Source of the DNA: Bacteroidota bacterium | GTDB lineage: Bacteria; Bacteroidota; Bacteroidia; Chitinophagales; Chitinophagaceae | Assembly (NCBI GenBank): GCA_005882315.1 | Contig: VBAR01000001.1 | Span: 2,057,736-2,121,735, forward strand | Direction: 5' to 3' | Length of the DNA: 64,000 nucleotides | Part shown: piece by piece, positions 44,601-52,992 of the stretch | Position numbering within the stretch: position 1 is the stretch's first letter | Layout: each line of letters opens with the position of its first letter | The notes under the pieces: generated by a model | What the model saw: the letters and a program-made list of their open reading frames with translations, nothing else | Told to the model about the DNA's origin: nothing | The model's database searches: none | Made by a program: the position numbers and the translations under genes

Positions 44601-46514
44601 CAATCAATCCCTGGCCTGGGAATAGGAACTTATAATATTATTGTAACTGATGCGAAAGGATGTACAGCACAGTCATCATATCAAGTAACACAACCAACAT
44701 TGCTGACAGCAGTTGCTACAGGTACATCAACTACCTGTGCAAACTCTGCAACTGTGGTTCCAAATGGCGGTACTGCTCCATATACTTATTTGTGGAGTAA
44801 TGGTGCAACTACACAAGCTATCAGCAGCTTGCCTGCCGGTACATATACAGTAACTGTAACGGATAATAAAGGATGTATTGTCACAGCAAGTTGTACCGTT
44901 ACAGCAACTGAAGCATTTAATCCATCAGCTTCGGTTGTAAATGCATCTTGCTATAATACAGCAACAGGTTCCATTACCGTAACGAATGTAAATGCAACAG
45001 CACCATTCCGCTTCAGTATCGATGGCGTAAACTTCTCAGCACCACAGGCTTTGCCATATACTTTCAATAATCTGGCTGTAGGTGCCTATACAATTACTGT
45101 AAGAGATGCAAATGGCTGTACAGGGTTTGTTGAAAAAACAATTACACAGCCAACTCAGTTAAACATTACATTGAATAATGTTCAAAGCACCTGCTTCGGT
45201 ACAAACACTGGTTCAGTGAATGTATCAGTATCCGGCGGCTCGCCATCTTATAGTTACTTGTGGAACGGCCCGGGTGGTTATACATCGACCCAGCTTAATA
45301 TCAGTAATCTTGCATCTGGTCAGTATACGCTTACAGTAACTGATAGCAAAGGTTGTCCAAAAGTTCTGCAGGCTATAGTGCCTTCTTATAATGAGGTTAT
45401 TGTATCAGCAGTTGTTACAAATGTTGCTTGCAAAAGCGATGCAAGTGGATCAATTGTGATTAGTGCATCAGGAGGAGATGGAAGCTTAAATCATAAATGG
45501 AGCACGGGTGCCACAACTGCAGGTATATTTAATCTTCCTGCAGGCACATATAGGGATACAATTACAAATTCAGGTAGCGGTTGTATTATTATTAAAACTT
45601 ATACAATTACTCAACCGTCCTCCTTACTTAAACTGAACAATCCAACAATTACTGATGTAAGCGGTTGTGACATTGCCAATCTTGGATCTATATCTGCTTC
45701 TGCAACTGGAGGTGGAAGTAGTTACCAATTTAAGTTGAATAATGGCAGTTATCAGCCATCAGGAACATTTAATGCATTAAATGCAGGTAGTTATACAGTT
45801 TGGGTAAAAGACAATCTCGGTTGTGAGAAATCTACAATTGCTATCGTGGGTGATAACGGAAGTGATGCTTATGAAGGAACAGGCGGTAATAAGAACAATT
45901 CAAAAACCAAAGCTTTTGCGATTCCGCTTGGTTCTATATCAGCAAGAATTCCGACAACTGCTGACCCTGCTGATTGGTATAAGTTTACTGCTAATATTGC
46001 TGGCAGCTACACTTTGAGTTTGTCACATCCTTCTGCCAGTTTCACAATTAATCTATATACACTGGATAGTACAAACTCGATAAATACACAATCAGGGTCT
46101 ATAGCATTGAATAAATTATATTATCTCCTTGCTAATAAGACATACTACATCCAGGTTACAGGTGGACCATCTCCGACTTGTTACCAGCTTTCTATCAACA
46201 ACACATTGCTGACAAGAATGAGTTCAGAATTAATAGTAAAGGAAAACAAAACCTTTGTCGATAAACTCAGCACATCCGTATTTCCCAATCCACATCATGG
46301 TGCATTCGGAATAAGAATAGAATCGGCACAAGATGGTGCAGCGGTACTTGAGATATTAAATGCAGCTGGTCAATTAGTGGCAGAAAAAAGAACGACGGTA
46401 AATAAAGGAGGAGTAAGTATTGTAAACTTCACCAATATGAACCACAATATTCTTTTCTATCGTGTAAGGATAGGTGATGAAATAAGTACAGGAAAAATAA
46501 TAGGGCCCCATTAA
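38625..46514 (+). CDS. Giant secreted beta-helix and SprB-repeat protein with T9SS tail
   Basis: A 2629-residue exported surface protein. After a signal peptide (1-20, ending AFSQ) come four large beta-helix units, opening near residues 21, 319, 631 and 1169 with YYVND plus GDxxTTxxGN and the DAGTY phrase. Residues about 1712-2390 are SprB-type repeats (SCFGGSNGTATVTVGGGTS, YAWSNG, GTYxVTVTDAKGC). A pre-peptidase-like beta domain (DPADWYKF) precedes the type IX sorting tail, with SVFPNPHHGAFGI and the closing LFYRVRIGDEISTGKI. It is presumably exported by the T9SS and anchored or released as an adhesin; function is inferred. Neighbouring kinase and regulator may control it. Confidence 0.9.
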   Translation: MKPIYTTLVLLFIIKTAFSQTSYYVNDNSTSGDVLTTAVGNNANAGTAASPFASLQYAVNLAAADDIIYVDAGSYAEQVIINKGITIIGAGQNLTFFTPPASTLVPAPGPFTEIGLFVTTQNIGDVNISNLTINSNSGSQNIIIQSGGSVKNCILLNGGQGVFFRVESAVKNALIENNTIQPDGIGINCQGGGLTVTIRSNIISKATGYYAGIFAGLDFGPLPQLTIQNNIVNNYTGEGLLVNSFNGSYTSNSITGTSTFAINRSGGNTPLATCNWFGTSNAGTVASKINGFVVYSPFLTNGTDNSSNPGFQPAGTCGNAYYVNDASTAGDIFTTAVGNNANAGTAAAPFATLQYAVNTASANDIIYVDAGTYTEQVTITKGISIFGAGQNATSILKPAVVVAPPAGPSAFSESGVIQTAQNIGEVNIKDLSVTGDYNVGVTPIIIQSSGSLRNCQLQSGNQGLFVRIDAATNPGAKTFYIEGNIIQAEYIAVNVEGTALHAILSNNTISAYNAGFSVGIFAGLDFGAIGRITATNNLFSSYLTSGIWVNAFNASITQNAFTGAGSSAINRLGGASITANCNWYGAANASSIVPKINAGVNYSPWYIDGTDLSPATGFQHWTESCGGSTNIYYVNDNSTTGDIFTTTTGNDANAGTSPTSPLATFGAALTKASPGATIYMDAGTYTAQDLTINKSVSVIGTNYHVSPNSTSDPLLLNSTRNSESIIDNTNWILGASDLRFEGLTFNSTSKQAITMMNDIFANHNFYRNRFRISSNATQIFIAGSGPATMAPSAIVNWGFGLTDNRFEKQDGSAGQTLDISRFGSVNITNNSFVVTGPTPRTQSVLNIGGNGVVNYVYIGQNTFDQAATAISGAGSRLAVVNMNYNKIINSSNAFSAGNLLAESSEVAFRYNTLDGSGGVVPFIEYTRQAGDASGSSSSFTAEENIITGTAIAGTTTLLSSMHLIFANSVLNQSLTVRNNKITYNGDFSTVEGQFIRPIMMRGNLKNAVVEKNEISLSGNNLQPRNPTVNLPVCPAITLYTENGSGAFLQPGSVINILNNKVNGFKHSFAAFDPGAGNDVFIGYGNIPAGVTVNINNNSFTGDSISINNGTVGQPVLATCNWYVSGDAALVVPKISGIATYSPWLSNGTDNSVATGFQPLSNVCNGRQNKFYVNDVSQTGDVFTTAVGNDANTGIPSAPLLTIAAALTKASAGDSIFMDAGTYVLSADLTIGKAVTILGTNYLLSPNDVNDKRVLNAVRNAESIVSNATLIIGSNDISIQGMVLDPGTGAIAVFLGSGTNYSNISLAKNRLKMNSLSPAVRFEGQGTNTVAVSALVNSGFTINDNRFEKYDAGQSLAINISRLKNVTVTNNAFVVGGSTLRNYTAIAMGNVGVIDAITFSSNTIDRALNVITGSRIGNAVLNGNKIYNTTNGFNISNTIPESSIIEFSNNLLDGSAGVSPFSFYTRSGGGNAGASSLFKAENNIVTAVAVPGTTTLLGTFNATFTNTVLNPSMIIRGNKITYSGNLSTVEGQFIRPIVIRGKLTNATVENNELTLSGTNLQARNPANVLPVCPAISLYSDNGSGSVIPTGSVINILNNKIDGFKYSFVVFDPINAAGTGDAFTGFGNLGPNIAVNVHENSFTGDSMSINNGSVGYPIDASCNWYGSSALQNLVGKFSTELDNVYLPYLTNGTDNDIATGFQPVAGSCNGQPIQARLDGFTNVTCNGLNNGTASVTVFNGVAPFVFAWTKDGDPLFSSNVEDPANFGPGTYHLLITDALGTNIILDANTDITTINVTITEPPVLTATASGTNVNCFNGTNGTASVTAGGGTPGYTYSWSNGATTSSISNLAAGIYNVTVTDGNGCTKLASYEVTQPALLTATGSGTNVSCFGGSNGTATVTVGGGTSPFAYAWSNGGITQSISGLPIGTYSVIVTDAKGCTAQSSYQVTQPALLTATGSGTNVSCFGGSNGTATVTVGGGTSPFTYAWSNGGTTQSIPGLGIGTYNIIVTDAKGCTAQSSYQVTQPTLLTAVATGTSTTCANSATVVPNGGTAPYTYLWSNGATTQAISSLPAGTYTVTVTDNKGCIVTASCTVTATEAFNPSASVVNASCYNTATGSITVTNVNATAPFRFSIDGVNFSAPQALPYTFNNLAVGAYTITVRDANGCTGFVEKTITQPTQLNITLNNVQSTCFGTNTGSVNVSVSGGSPSYSYLWNGPGGYTSTQLNISNLASGQYTLTVTDSKGCPKVLQAIVPSYNEVIVSAVVTNVACKSDASGSIVISASGGDGSLNHKWSTGATTAGIFNLPAGTYRDTITNSGSGCIIIKTYTITQPSSLLKLNNPTITDVSGCDIANLGSISASATGGGSSYQFKLNNGSYQPSGTFNALNAGSYTVWVKDNLGCEKSTIAIVGDNGSDAYEGTGGNKNNSKTKAFAIPLGSISARIPTTADPADWYKFTANIAGSYTLSLSHPSASFTINLYTLDSTNSINTQSGSIALNKLYYLLANKTYYIQVTGGPSPTCYQLSINNTLLTRMSSELIVKENKTFVDKLSTSVFPNPHHGAFGIRIESAQDGAAVLEILNAAGQLVAEKRTTVNKGGVSIVNFTNMNHNILFYRVRIGDEISTGKIIGPH
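44250..44699. repeat. Two near-identical 225-bp tandem repeats (SprB units)
   Basis: The units at 44250-44474 and 44475-44699 each encode 75 residues and differ at only a small number of bases (for instance GCTTATGCG versus ACTTATGCA). A more diverged unit precedes them. Such recent identity suggests continued unit exchange or expansion in the giant protein. Confidence 0.9.
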
Positions 46515-46539
46515 CCTGATGCATAAAAGGTAGACTGAA

Positions 46540-46570
46540 AATGCCCCGGAAAGTCCGGGGCATTACTTTA
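46540..46570. terminator. Hairpin terminator between converging genes
   Basis: ATGCCCCGGA (46541-46550), AAG, TCCGGGGCAT (46554-46563), with TACTTTATT on the plus side and TTTCAGTC on the minus side. It lies between the giant-protein gene and the converging DUF4890 gene and may serve both. Confidence 0.8.
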
Positions 46571-46587
46571 TTAAAAATATATTTTAA

Positions 46588-47226
46588 TTAAACACTTGTC
46601 TTTTTCCCACCCCGATGTTTCTTGTTCTCTTCCAATTTCTTCAACTGTTCTTCAGTAAGGATTGATTTCAGACTTTCTTTTTGCTGCATTTTCAATTCCT
46701 TATTCTTTTCTTTCTTTTGTTCTTCTGTCAAGGATTTGTCATCCCGGATAGACTTCATTTTCTCTCCCATTTTTTTCCTGCTTGCATCAAGCTTCGCTGA
46801 TTGTGCATCTGTCAGGTTCAATTCTTTTTTCATTCTCTCACCCCGTGCTTTATTCATTTCAGCCATTTTGACTTTCCGTTCTTCTTTTTTCTTTTCAATC
46901 AGGTTCCTTTGGTCAGGAGTGAGAATAGCTTGCATTTTTGTATGATGATCTTTGCGAAGCGTCTCCATCTTTTCTCTTGATTCTTTTACAGTGATGTTAT
47001 CTTGTTTTTTGAGATCAGCCATTTTTTTATGCTGTTCTTCATTAAGAGTTTTGAACTTTGCTTTTTGATCTTCAGTCAGGTTCAAATCAGCCATTTCTTT
47101 GCCATCATGCTTTTTATAGTCACTGTGATGATGCATGTCATCGTGTTTGCGTTCAGGGATTTCCTGTGCCTGGACAGCGGCAACGCCAAAAGCAATAGCA
47201 AATACGGATACAATTATTTTTTTCAT
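46588..47226 (-). CDS. DUF4890/Spy-like exported protein
   Basis: A 212-residue protein with signal peptide (1-20, ending VQAQ) and a His-rich opening (HDDMHHHSDYKKHD). The remainder is all helix, with LT-xx-Q-like repeats: LNLTEDQKAKF, ILTPDQRNLI, LNLTDAQSAKL, SLTEEQKKEK and ILTEEQLKKL. This pattern matches DUF4890 and the Spy/CpxP type of periplasmic chaperone. The His-rich segment suggests metal binding, unproven. It stands alone. Confidence 0.85.
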   Translation of the reverse strand: MKKIIVSVFAIAFGVAAVQAQEIPERKHDDMHHHSDYKKHDGKEMADLNLTEDQKAKFKTLNEEQHKKMADLKKQDNITVKESREKMETLRKDHHTKMQAILTPDQRNLIEKKKEERKVKMAEMNKARGERMKKELNLTDAQSAKLDASRKKMGEKMKSIRDDKSLTEEQKKEKNKELKMQQKESLKSILTEEQLKKLEENKKHRGGKKTSV

Positions 47227-47340
47227 AGCTAAATATTTCTTTATTAGATGCCGCCCGAATGAAAACCCTCTGGCAGAAGTTGTTAAATAATATTAAACAG
47301 GAGTAGGGAATTACACTGAAGTCCCACCTGGAGGCTTATT

Positions 47341-48387
47341 TTAATTCTTATTGGCAAGCTGTCCGCATGCTGCATCGATATCTTTTCCGCGGCTCTTTCT
47401 TAACCTTACATTCACCCTGTTCTTTTCGAGGAAATTCATAAATGCTTCGGTTGTTGCTTCATCCGGTTTTGTGTAACGAGCAAAATCGATCGGGTTGTAT
47501 TCAATAATATTAATTAAGTCAGCGGGTACCTGCCTGTAAATTTTCATCAACTCTTCTGCATCTTTCAGCGAGTCATTGAAATTTTTGAAAAGGATATATT
47601 CAAAAGTTATTTCGTTCTCCGTTTTCTTGTAAAAATAATTCAATGCATCAATGAGGGATTTGATATTATTGGTGTCGTTGATCGGCATTATCTCATGTCG
47701 CTTCTTATCATTCGGTGCATGCAACGACAGTGCTAGTTTAAATTTTACATTATCATCTCCCAGTTGCCGTATTTGTTTAGCTACTCCTGCCGTAGATACC
47801 GTAATTCTTTTTGGACTCATAGCCAGCCCGTCGGGTGCAGTAATGCGTTCAATTGACTTCAACACATTTCTATAATTCAGCAACGGCTCACCCATTCCCA
47901 TAAAAACGATATTCGTGAGTTTGTGCCCGATTATTTTTTCACTTTGCTGATTTATCATTGCCACCTGGTCATAAATTTCATCGAAAGTGAGATTGCGTTT
48001 TTTATCGATAAACCCGGTTGCGCAAAACTTGCAACTCAATGAGCATCCGATTTGTGATGACAAACAGGCAGTAGCCCTTTTTTCCGTCGGAATTAATACA
48101 CCTTCTATTAAATGACCTTCATGTGTTCTAAAACTTGACTTTACAGTTCCATCTTCTGAAACCTGGGTTGTTTTAATAGTTAGTGCAGGGAGTGTAAATT
48201 CTTCAGCCAACTTCTGGCGAAGTTCTTTGCTCAGGTTGCTCATATCTGCAAAACTGAGGGCATGTTTTTGCCAGAGCCATTCCCAAACCTGCTTCACCCT
48301 GAATTTTTTTTCACCAATTGATTCAAAATACTCCTCCACTTCTTGTAAACTCAGGTGCCTGATATTTTTTATGCTCGTTTTTTGCAT
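47341..48387 (-). CDS. rlmN: 23S rRNA (adenine-2503-C2)-methyltransferase
   Basis: A 348-residue radical-SAM enzyme. The cluster motif is Cys115-x3-Cys119-x2-Cys122 (CSLSCKFC); GMGEPLLNY and TVSTAGV are typical. The C-terminal Cys in IDAACGQLA is the resolving residue of the dual-Cys mechanism. It methylates A2503 of 23S rRNA and A37 of some tRNAs. Length is normal. It is transcribed on its own, converging on DUF4890 only after a 114-base gap. Confidence 0.96.
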   Translation of the reverse strand: MQKTSIKNIRHLSLQEVEEYFESIGEKKFRVKQVWEWLWQKHALSFADMSNLSKELRQKLAEEFTLPALTIKTTQVSEDGTVKSSFRTHEGHLIEGVLIPTEKRATACLSSQIGCSLSCKFCATGFIDKKRNLTFDEIYDQVAMINQQSEKIIGHKLTNIVFMGMGEPLLNYRNVLKSIERITAPDGLAMSPKRITVSTAGVAKQIRQLGDDNVKFKLALSLHAPNDKKRHEIMPINDTNNIKSLIDALNYFYKKTENEITFEYILFKNFNDSLKDAEELMKIYRQVPADLINIIEYNPIDFARYTKPDEATTEAFMNFLEKNRVNVRLRKSRGKDIDAACGQLANKN

Positions 48388-48506
48388 GGCGCAAAGATAC
48401 GGCCGAGAGGCTGATTAGCCGGTTAGCAAATTAGCTGATAAAGAAGCGAAAAATCCGTTATTTGCACATATTAAAGCTGAATAACTTCATCTCACCTGAA
48501 TAATAT

Positions 48507-48522
48507 CCCGATAGTTATCGGG
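48507..48522. repeat. CCCGATAGTTATCGGG palindrome
   Basis: A 16-base palindrome (one T/G wobble pair) in the rlmN-thiolase gap, 18 bases before the thiolase start. It has no T-run and so is unlikely to be a terminator. It is related to the element inside hemCD at 21756-21771. Confidence 0.6.
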
Positions 48523-48540
48523 ACAAAAGCTAAGTACAAA

Positions 48541-49734
48541 ATGAAAAATGTTTTTATAATAGACGCAGCACGAACGCCAATAGGTAAATATGGAGGCGTA
48601 TTATCGGCCATAAGACCGGATGATCTGCTGGCATTGGTAATTCGTGTATTGATTGAAAGAAACAATTCGATAGATATAAATGAAATAGAAGAAGTGATTG
48701 CAGGTGCAGCTAATCAAAGCGGTGAAGACAATCGTAATGTAGCGAGAATGGCTGCATTGCTTGCAGGCTTGCCAGTTTCTGTTGCAGGAGTTACGGTAAA
48801 CCGTTTATGTGCATCCGGTTTGCAAAGTATAATGGATGCATCAAGAGCAATTATGTGCGGAGATGGTGAAATCTATATTGCCGGTGGTGTGGAAAGTATG
48901 ACAAGGGCACCGTTCGTAATGCAGAAAACAAATGAAGCCTGGAGCCGTAAAGCAGAAGTTTTTGATACAACAATGGGCTGGCGTTTTATAAATGACAGGC
49001 TTGCTTCTATGTATTATCCATATACAATGGGTGAAACTGCGGAGAATGTGGCAGCACAATGGGAGATATCAAGAGAAGAGCAGGATGCATTTGCATTTAA
49101 CTCACAGGAAAAATATTTTGCAGCTAAGGAAGCAAACAAGTTTGATGCAGAACTGGCGGCGGTTGAAATAAATAATAAAGATCTGATAAGCTGGGTAACT
49201 GTTGATGAACATCCGAGAAAAACATCTTTGGAAAAATTAGCAAAATTGAAACCTGCATTTATTAAAGACGGCACCGTTACAGCGGGTAATTCGTCAGGCA
49301 TCAATGATGGTTCGGCAGCTTTGTTGCTTGCCAGTGAGGATGCTGTAAAAAAATATTCCTTGACGCCGATGGCTAGAATAGTATCAATGGCTGCAGCGGG
49401 AGTGGAGCCTGCTATCATGGGTATAGGTCCTGTGCCAGCAACACAAAAGGCTTTGCATCGTGCTGGTTTACAAGTCCATGACATTGGATTGATCGAACTT
49501 AACGAAGCATTTGCTTCGCAAAGCATTGCCTGTATTAAAGAACTGGGTTTAGATGAAAAAAAAGTGAATGTAAATGGCGGAGCCATTGCACTCGGGCATC
49601 CATTAGGTTGCAGCGGCGTAAGAATTTCAACTACATTATTATATGAAATGAAAAAGCAAAATGTAAAATATGGCCTCGCCACTATGTGTGTTGGTGTTGG
49701 ACAAGGTGCTGCTGTTGTGTATGAATCTGTTTAA
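48541..49734 (+). CDS. Acetyl-CoA acyltransferase (thiolase, 3-oxoadipyl-CoA thiolase-like)
   Basis: A 397-residue thiolase. The nucleophile Cys90 lies in NRLCASGLQSI; GGVESMTRAPFVM, the His of ALGHPLGCSG and the second Cys in MCVGVGQGAA complete the active site. The opening KNVFIIDAARTPIGKYGGVLS resembles the 3-oxoadipyl-CoA/PaaJ group, but no aromatic-degradation genes adjoin it. A general acetyl-CoA C-acetyltransferase role is equally possible. Confidence 0.92.
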   Translation: MKNVFIIDAARTPIGKYGGVLSAIRPDDLLALVIRVLIERNNSIDINEIEEVIAGAANQSGEDNRNVARMAALLAGLPVSVAGVTVNRLCASGLQSIMDASRAIMCGDGEIYIAGGVESMTRAPFVMQKTNEAWSRKAEVFDTTMGWRFINDRLASMYYPYTMGETAENVAAQWEISREEQDAFAFNSQEKYFAAKEANKFDAELAAVEINNKDLISWVTVDEHPRKTSLEKLAKLKPAFIKDGTVTAGNSSGINDGSAALLLASEDAVKKYSLTPMARIVSMAAAGVEPAIMGIGPVPATQKALHRAGLQVHDIGLIELNEAFASQSIACIKELGLDEKKVNVNGGAIALGHPLGCSGVRISTTLLYEMKKQNVKYGLATMCVGVGQGAAVVYESV

Positions 49735-49956
49735 TTTTTTTCTTTTCTTGTCCCCATCTTTAAAACAAAAATCATTTTTTATTGCTGTTTATCAGGAATT
49801 CAGAAATTTTCTATGAAAAATTCTTCTTAAAAATAAGTTAGTGCATCAAAACAGCATTTAAATTTGTCTTCTTTTTGATTAACCCTCTTTATCTATTGGA
49901 CGAATTAGGTTGAACAAGGCTTATTACTTTTTTTATTAATAACTAAACCAAGCTGC

Positions 49957-52900
49957 ATGAGAAAAATTTATCTTCTCCTTGTGGGCATAGTGCTATTTTC
50001 CCAGCCACTATTTGCTCAAAAGACTGTTACGGGAAAAGTAACAGACGAAAAAGGCGATCCGCTCGCCAATGTTTCCATTCAAGTAAAAGGAACCAACACT
50101 GGTACAACTTCGAAACCGGATGGTACCTATTCATTGCTTGTGCCTGCTACAGGTAAAGTTCTTGTATTCACTTTCGTGGATATGGAGCCAGTAGAAGTGG
50201 TGGTAGGTAATCAAACCTCGATCAACACTTCGATGATCACAGTGACAAAAGCACTTCAGGAAGTAGTGGTAACTGGTTACCAAACTGTAAGAAAAAAAGA
50301 CGTTGCTTCTGCTATTTCAAAAATTAGCGCAGCAGAGATAGATAACCTGCCAATACCTAACCTTGCTCAAGCGATGCAGGGAAGAGCAGCAGGTGTTGCA
50401 GTATCAGCAGCCACGGGTATACCTGGAGGTAACATAAGTGTTATTATCCGTGGCGTGGGTTCAATTAATGCGGGAACAACTCCTTTGTATGTTGTGGATG
50501 GGATACAGATAAATACTGGTGCCGGTTCTATTAATACACAAAACAACCCCCTCAATTTTTTAAACCCTGATGATATTGAATCAATAGAAATATTGAAAGA
50601 TGCGGCAGCTGCATCAATTTATGGTGCAAGAGCAGCTAATGGTGTTATTTTAGTAACAACCAAAAGAGGTAAAACAGGGAAACCGAAAATTACATTGAAT
50701 ACTTATTGGGGAAAGGCTTCACCATTGAAAATTGATCCTGTTTTAAATACACAGCAATGGTATACTATTCGTCGGGAAGCACTTATCAATTCGGGTAGTA
50801 CACCACAAGCAGCAACAGATGCTACACTTGCAGTTTTAGGATTGCCTGCTGGCTCAACACAAGGAAAAGTTGATAGTCTACCAACTTATGAATGGCAGGA
50901 TGCGGCATTTGGACAAGGAACTATATTTAATGCTGAAGCTTCTGTCAGTGGAGGTGGTCAGAATGTTACTTATCGTGTTTCAGCTTCTTATTCAGGACAA
51001 ACTGCGATCATTAAGCCTGTTGATTTTGAGCGTGGGGCAATTATGTCAAATCTCAATTTTAAAGTAAACGATAAGGTTAGTATAGAAAATACTTTAAGTA
51101 TAAGCACTTTTTCACAGATGGCTCCTTATAGTGTAGGTAATACCGGTTTTGGAAACCCTGCTTATTCAGCTGGCCAGATATTAACTATAAATCCTATTTA
51201 TAACCCTGATGGAAGTTATTATGGAATGCCCGGCTCCGGACAATCAATTGCAGGAGCACTTTCACATAATATAGTAGCAGTAGCAGACCTGGTAAAATAT
51301 TTTACAAGAACAAACCAATTTATCGGAAGCGCTGCTGTGAACTATAAACCTATTCCTGATTTAACAATAAGATCTTTTATTGGTATTGACTATCGCCTTA
51401 CACAGGATCACAGATACCAGGATCCAAGAGTTAGTGATGGTTTTGCAGTGGGTGGCCGTCTTTCTGAGCAGGTTGATTGGAATTCAAATTTTATAACTAC
51501 AACTACAGCTAACTATACTAAAAGAATCAAAGAAGATCATAATATAAATGCTTTAGTTGGTATTGAGTACCGTCGTGATCAAAACCAATGGTTCCAGGCT
51601 GATGCGCAGGGCTTTCCTACTTACCTGCTTGAATATTTAAGTTCAGCCTCAACGGCTGTTGGTGTTTCCGGACAGTGGACAGCCAGTGCTACGTTTTCTC
51701 AATTTGCAAAAGCTGGTTATACTTTCAGAAACAAGTATGTATTTAATTATACCATACGCAGAGATGGTTCAAGCCGTTTTGGTGAAAATAACAAGTATGG
51801 TCTTTTTCAATCTGCCCAGGTTGCCTGGAATGTTGACCAGGAGGATTTCATTAGAAAAATCAGAGCTTTCTCAACATTTAAATTACGCTACTCATTTGGC
51901 CAGGCAGGTAATGATCAAATAGGTAATACTTTATATGCCCAATTATATGGTGCTACCCGTTTATATGGTGGTGGTTCTGGTCTTTTCCCAAGCCAACTTG
52001 GAAATCCTGACCTGACATGGGAAACAAGAGAAGAAAACAATATTGGATTGGACCTGGGTTTTTTCAAAAACCGTATTTCATTAACTGTTGATGCTTATAA
52101 AAAAGTGAATAAAGACCTGCTTTTGGCCCGTTCTTTATATGCTACAACAGGTTTTACAACCATTCAGCAAAATTTGGGTTCGTTAGAAAATAAAGGACTT
52201 GAGATCTTATTGACAGGTACTCCTTTAGATGGAAAGTTTAAATGGACCACATCTTTTAATATCGCATTCCAGTCTAATAAATTGTTGGAATTATATGATG
52301 GGTTACAAGCATTGCCCGGGGATGCAAGTATTCGTGTAGGTTATCCTATTGGCTCCTTCTTTACATCAGAATGGGCCGGGGTTAACCCTGCCACAGGTAG
52401 AGGTATGTGGTATGATAAAAACGGGAACCTTACTTATAATCCTGGTGATGCAGATAGAAAAATTGTCGGAGATATTTATCCATCGCATTTTGGTGGATGG
52501 AACAATAGTTTTTCTTATAAAGGATTTACGTTGGAAGCATTTTTCCAATATGAATATGGACGGATAAGACAGGATCAGCAATTTCAGCAAATGATGCGTA
52601 ACGGTGGTACTACCGGTAACTTCATATTGTATGGTTATCTAACCCGCTGGCAAAAACCCGGCGATGTAGTTGCAACTCCACGTCCGGCAAATAATATGAC
52701 AGATTATAATTCTGCAGCCTGGTCAACAGGTACCCGTTATTTATATAAAACCGACTATATACGCTTGAAACAAATAACGATCGGGTATGATCTGCCTCCT
52801 AATTTATTAAAAAGATTTAAGCTGGATGGTGTAAAATTTTATGTGCAGGGCTTAAACCTTTGGACACAAACCGAATGGCCTGGATATGATCCGGAGTTTA

Positions 52901-52968
52901 CCGGTGCGAATGTTGGTATTATCCCACAATCAAAAAACATAACAGTGGGATTACAGGTTAGATTATAA
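49957..52968 (+). CDS. susC: SusC/RagA-family TonB-linked outer-membrane transporter
   Basis: A 1003-residue transporter. Signal peptide (1-20, ending LFAQ), a carboxypeptidase-like domain starting KTVTGKVTDEKGDPL, the TonB box EVVVTGY, then a plug with AAGVAVSAA, VIIRGVGSINAGTTPLYVVDG and ILKDAAAASIYGARAANGVI. The barrel ends with NITVGLQVRL. It should import an oligosaccharide or peptide with its SusD partner 24 bases downstream. No glycoside hydrolase follows, so the substrate is unknown. Confidence 0.95.
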   Translation: MRKIYLLLVGIVLFSQPLFAQKTVTGKVTDEKGDPLANVSIQVKGTNTGTTSKPDGTYSLLVPATGKVLVFTFVDMEPVEVVVGNQTSINTSMITVTKALQEVVVTGYQTVRKKDVASAISKISAAEIDNLPIPNLAQAMQGRAAGVAVSAATGIPGGNISVIIRGVGSINAGTTPLYVVDGIQINTGAGSINTQNNPLNFLNPDDIESIEILKDAAAASIYGARAANGVILVTTKRGKTGKPKITLNTYWGKASPLKIDPVLNTQQWYTIRREALINSGSTPQAATDATLAVLGLPAGSTQGKVDSLPTYEWQDAAFGQGTIFNAEASVSGGGQNVTYRVSASYSGQTAIIKPVDFERGAIMSNLNFKVNDKVSIENTLSISTFSQMAPYSVGNTGFGNPAYSAGQILTINPIYNPDGSYYGMPGSGQSIAGALSHNIVAVADLVKYFTRTNQFIGSAAVNYKPIPDLTIRSFIGIDYRLTQDHRYQDPRVSDGFAVGGRLSEQVDWNSNFITTTTANYTKRIKEDHNINALVGIEYRRDQNQWFQADAQGFPTYLLEYLSSASTAVGVSGQWTASATFSQFAKAGYTFRNKYVFNYTIRRDGSSRFGENNKYGLFQSAQVAWNVDQEDFIRKIRAFSTFKLRYSFGQAGNDQIGNTLYAQLYGATRLYGGGSGLFPSQLGNPDLTWETREENNIGLDLGFFKNRISLTVDAYKKVNKDLLLARSLYATTGFTTIQQNLGSLENKGLEILLTGTPLDGKFKWTTSFNIAFQSNKLLELYDGLQALPGDASIRVGYPIGSFFTSEWAGVNPATGRGMWYDKNGNLTYNPGDADRKIVGDIYPSHFGGWNNSFSYKGFTLEAFFQYEYGRIRQDQQFQQMMRNGGTTGNFILYGYLTRWQKPGDVVATPRPANNMTDYNSAAWSTGTRYLYKTDYIRLKQITIGYDLPPNLLKRFKLDGVKFYVQGLNLWTQTEWPGYDPEFTGANVGIIPQSKNITVGLQVRL

Positions 52969-52992
52969 ACTCTAATACAGAAAAAAAATATT

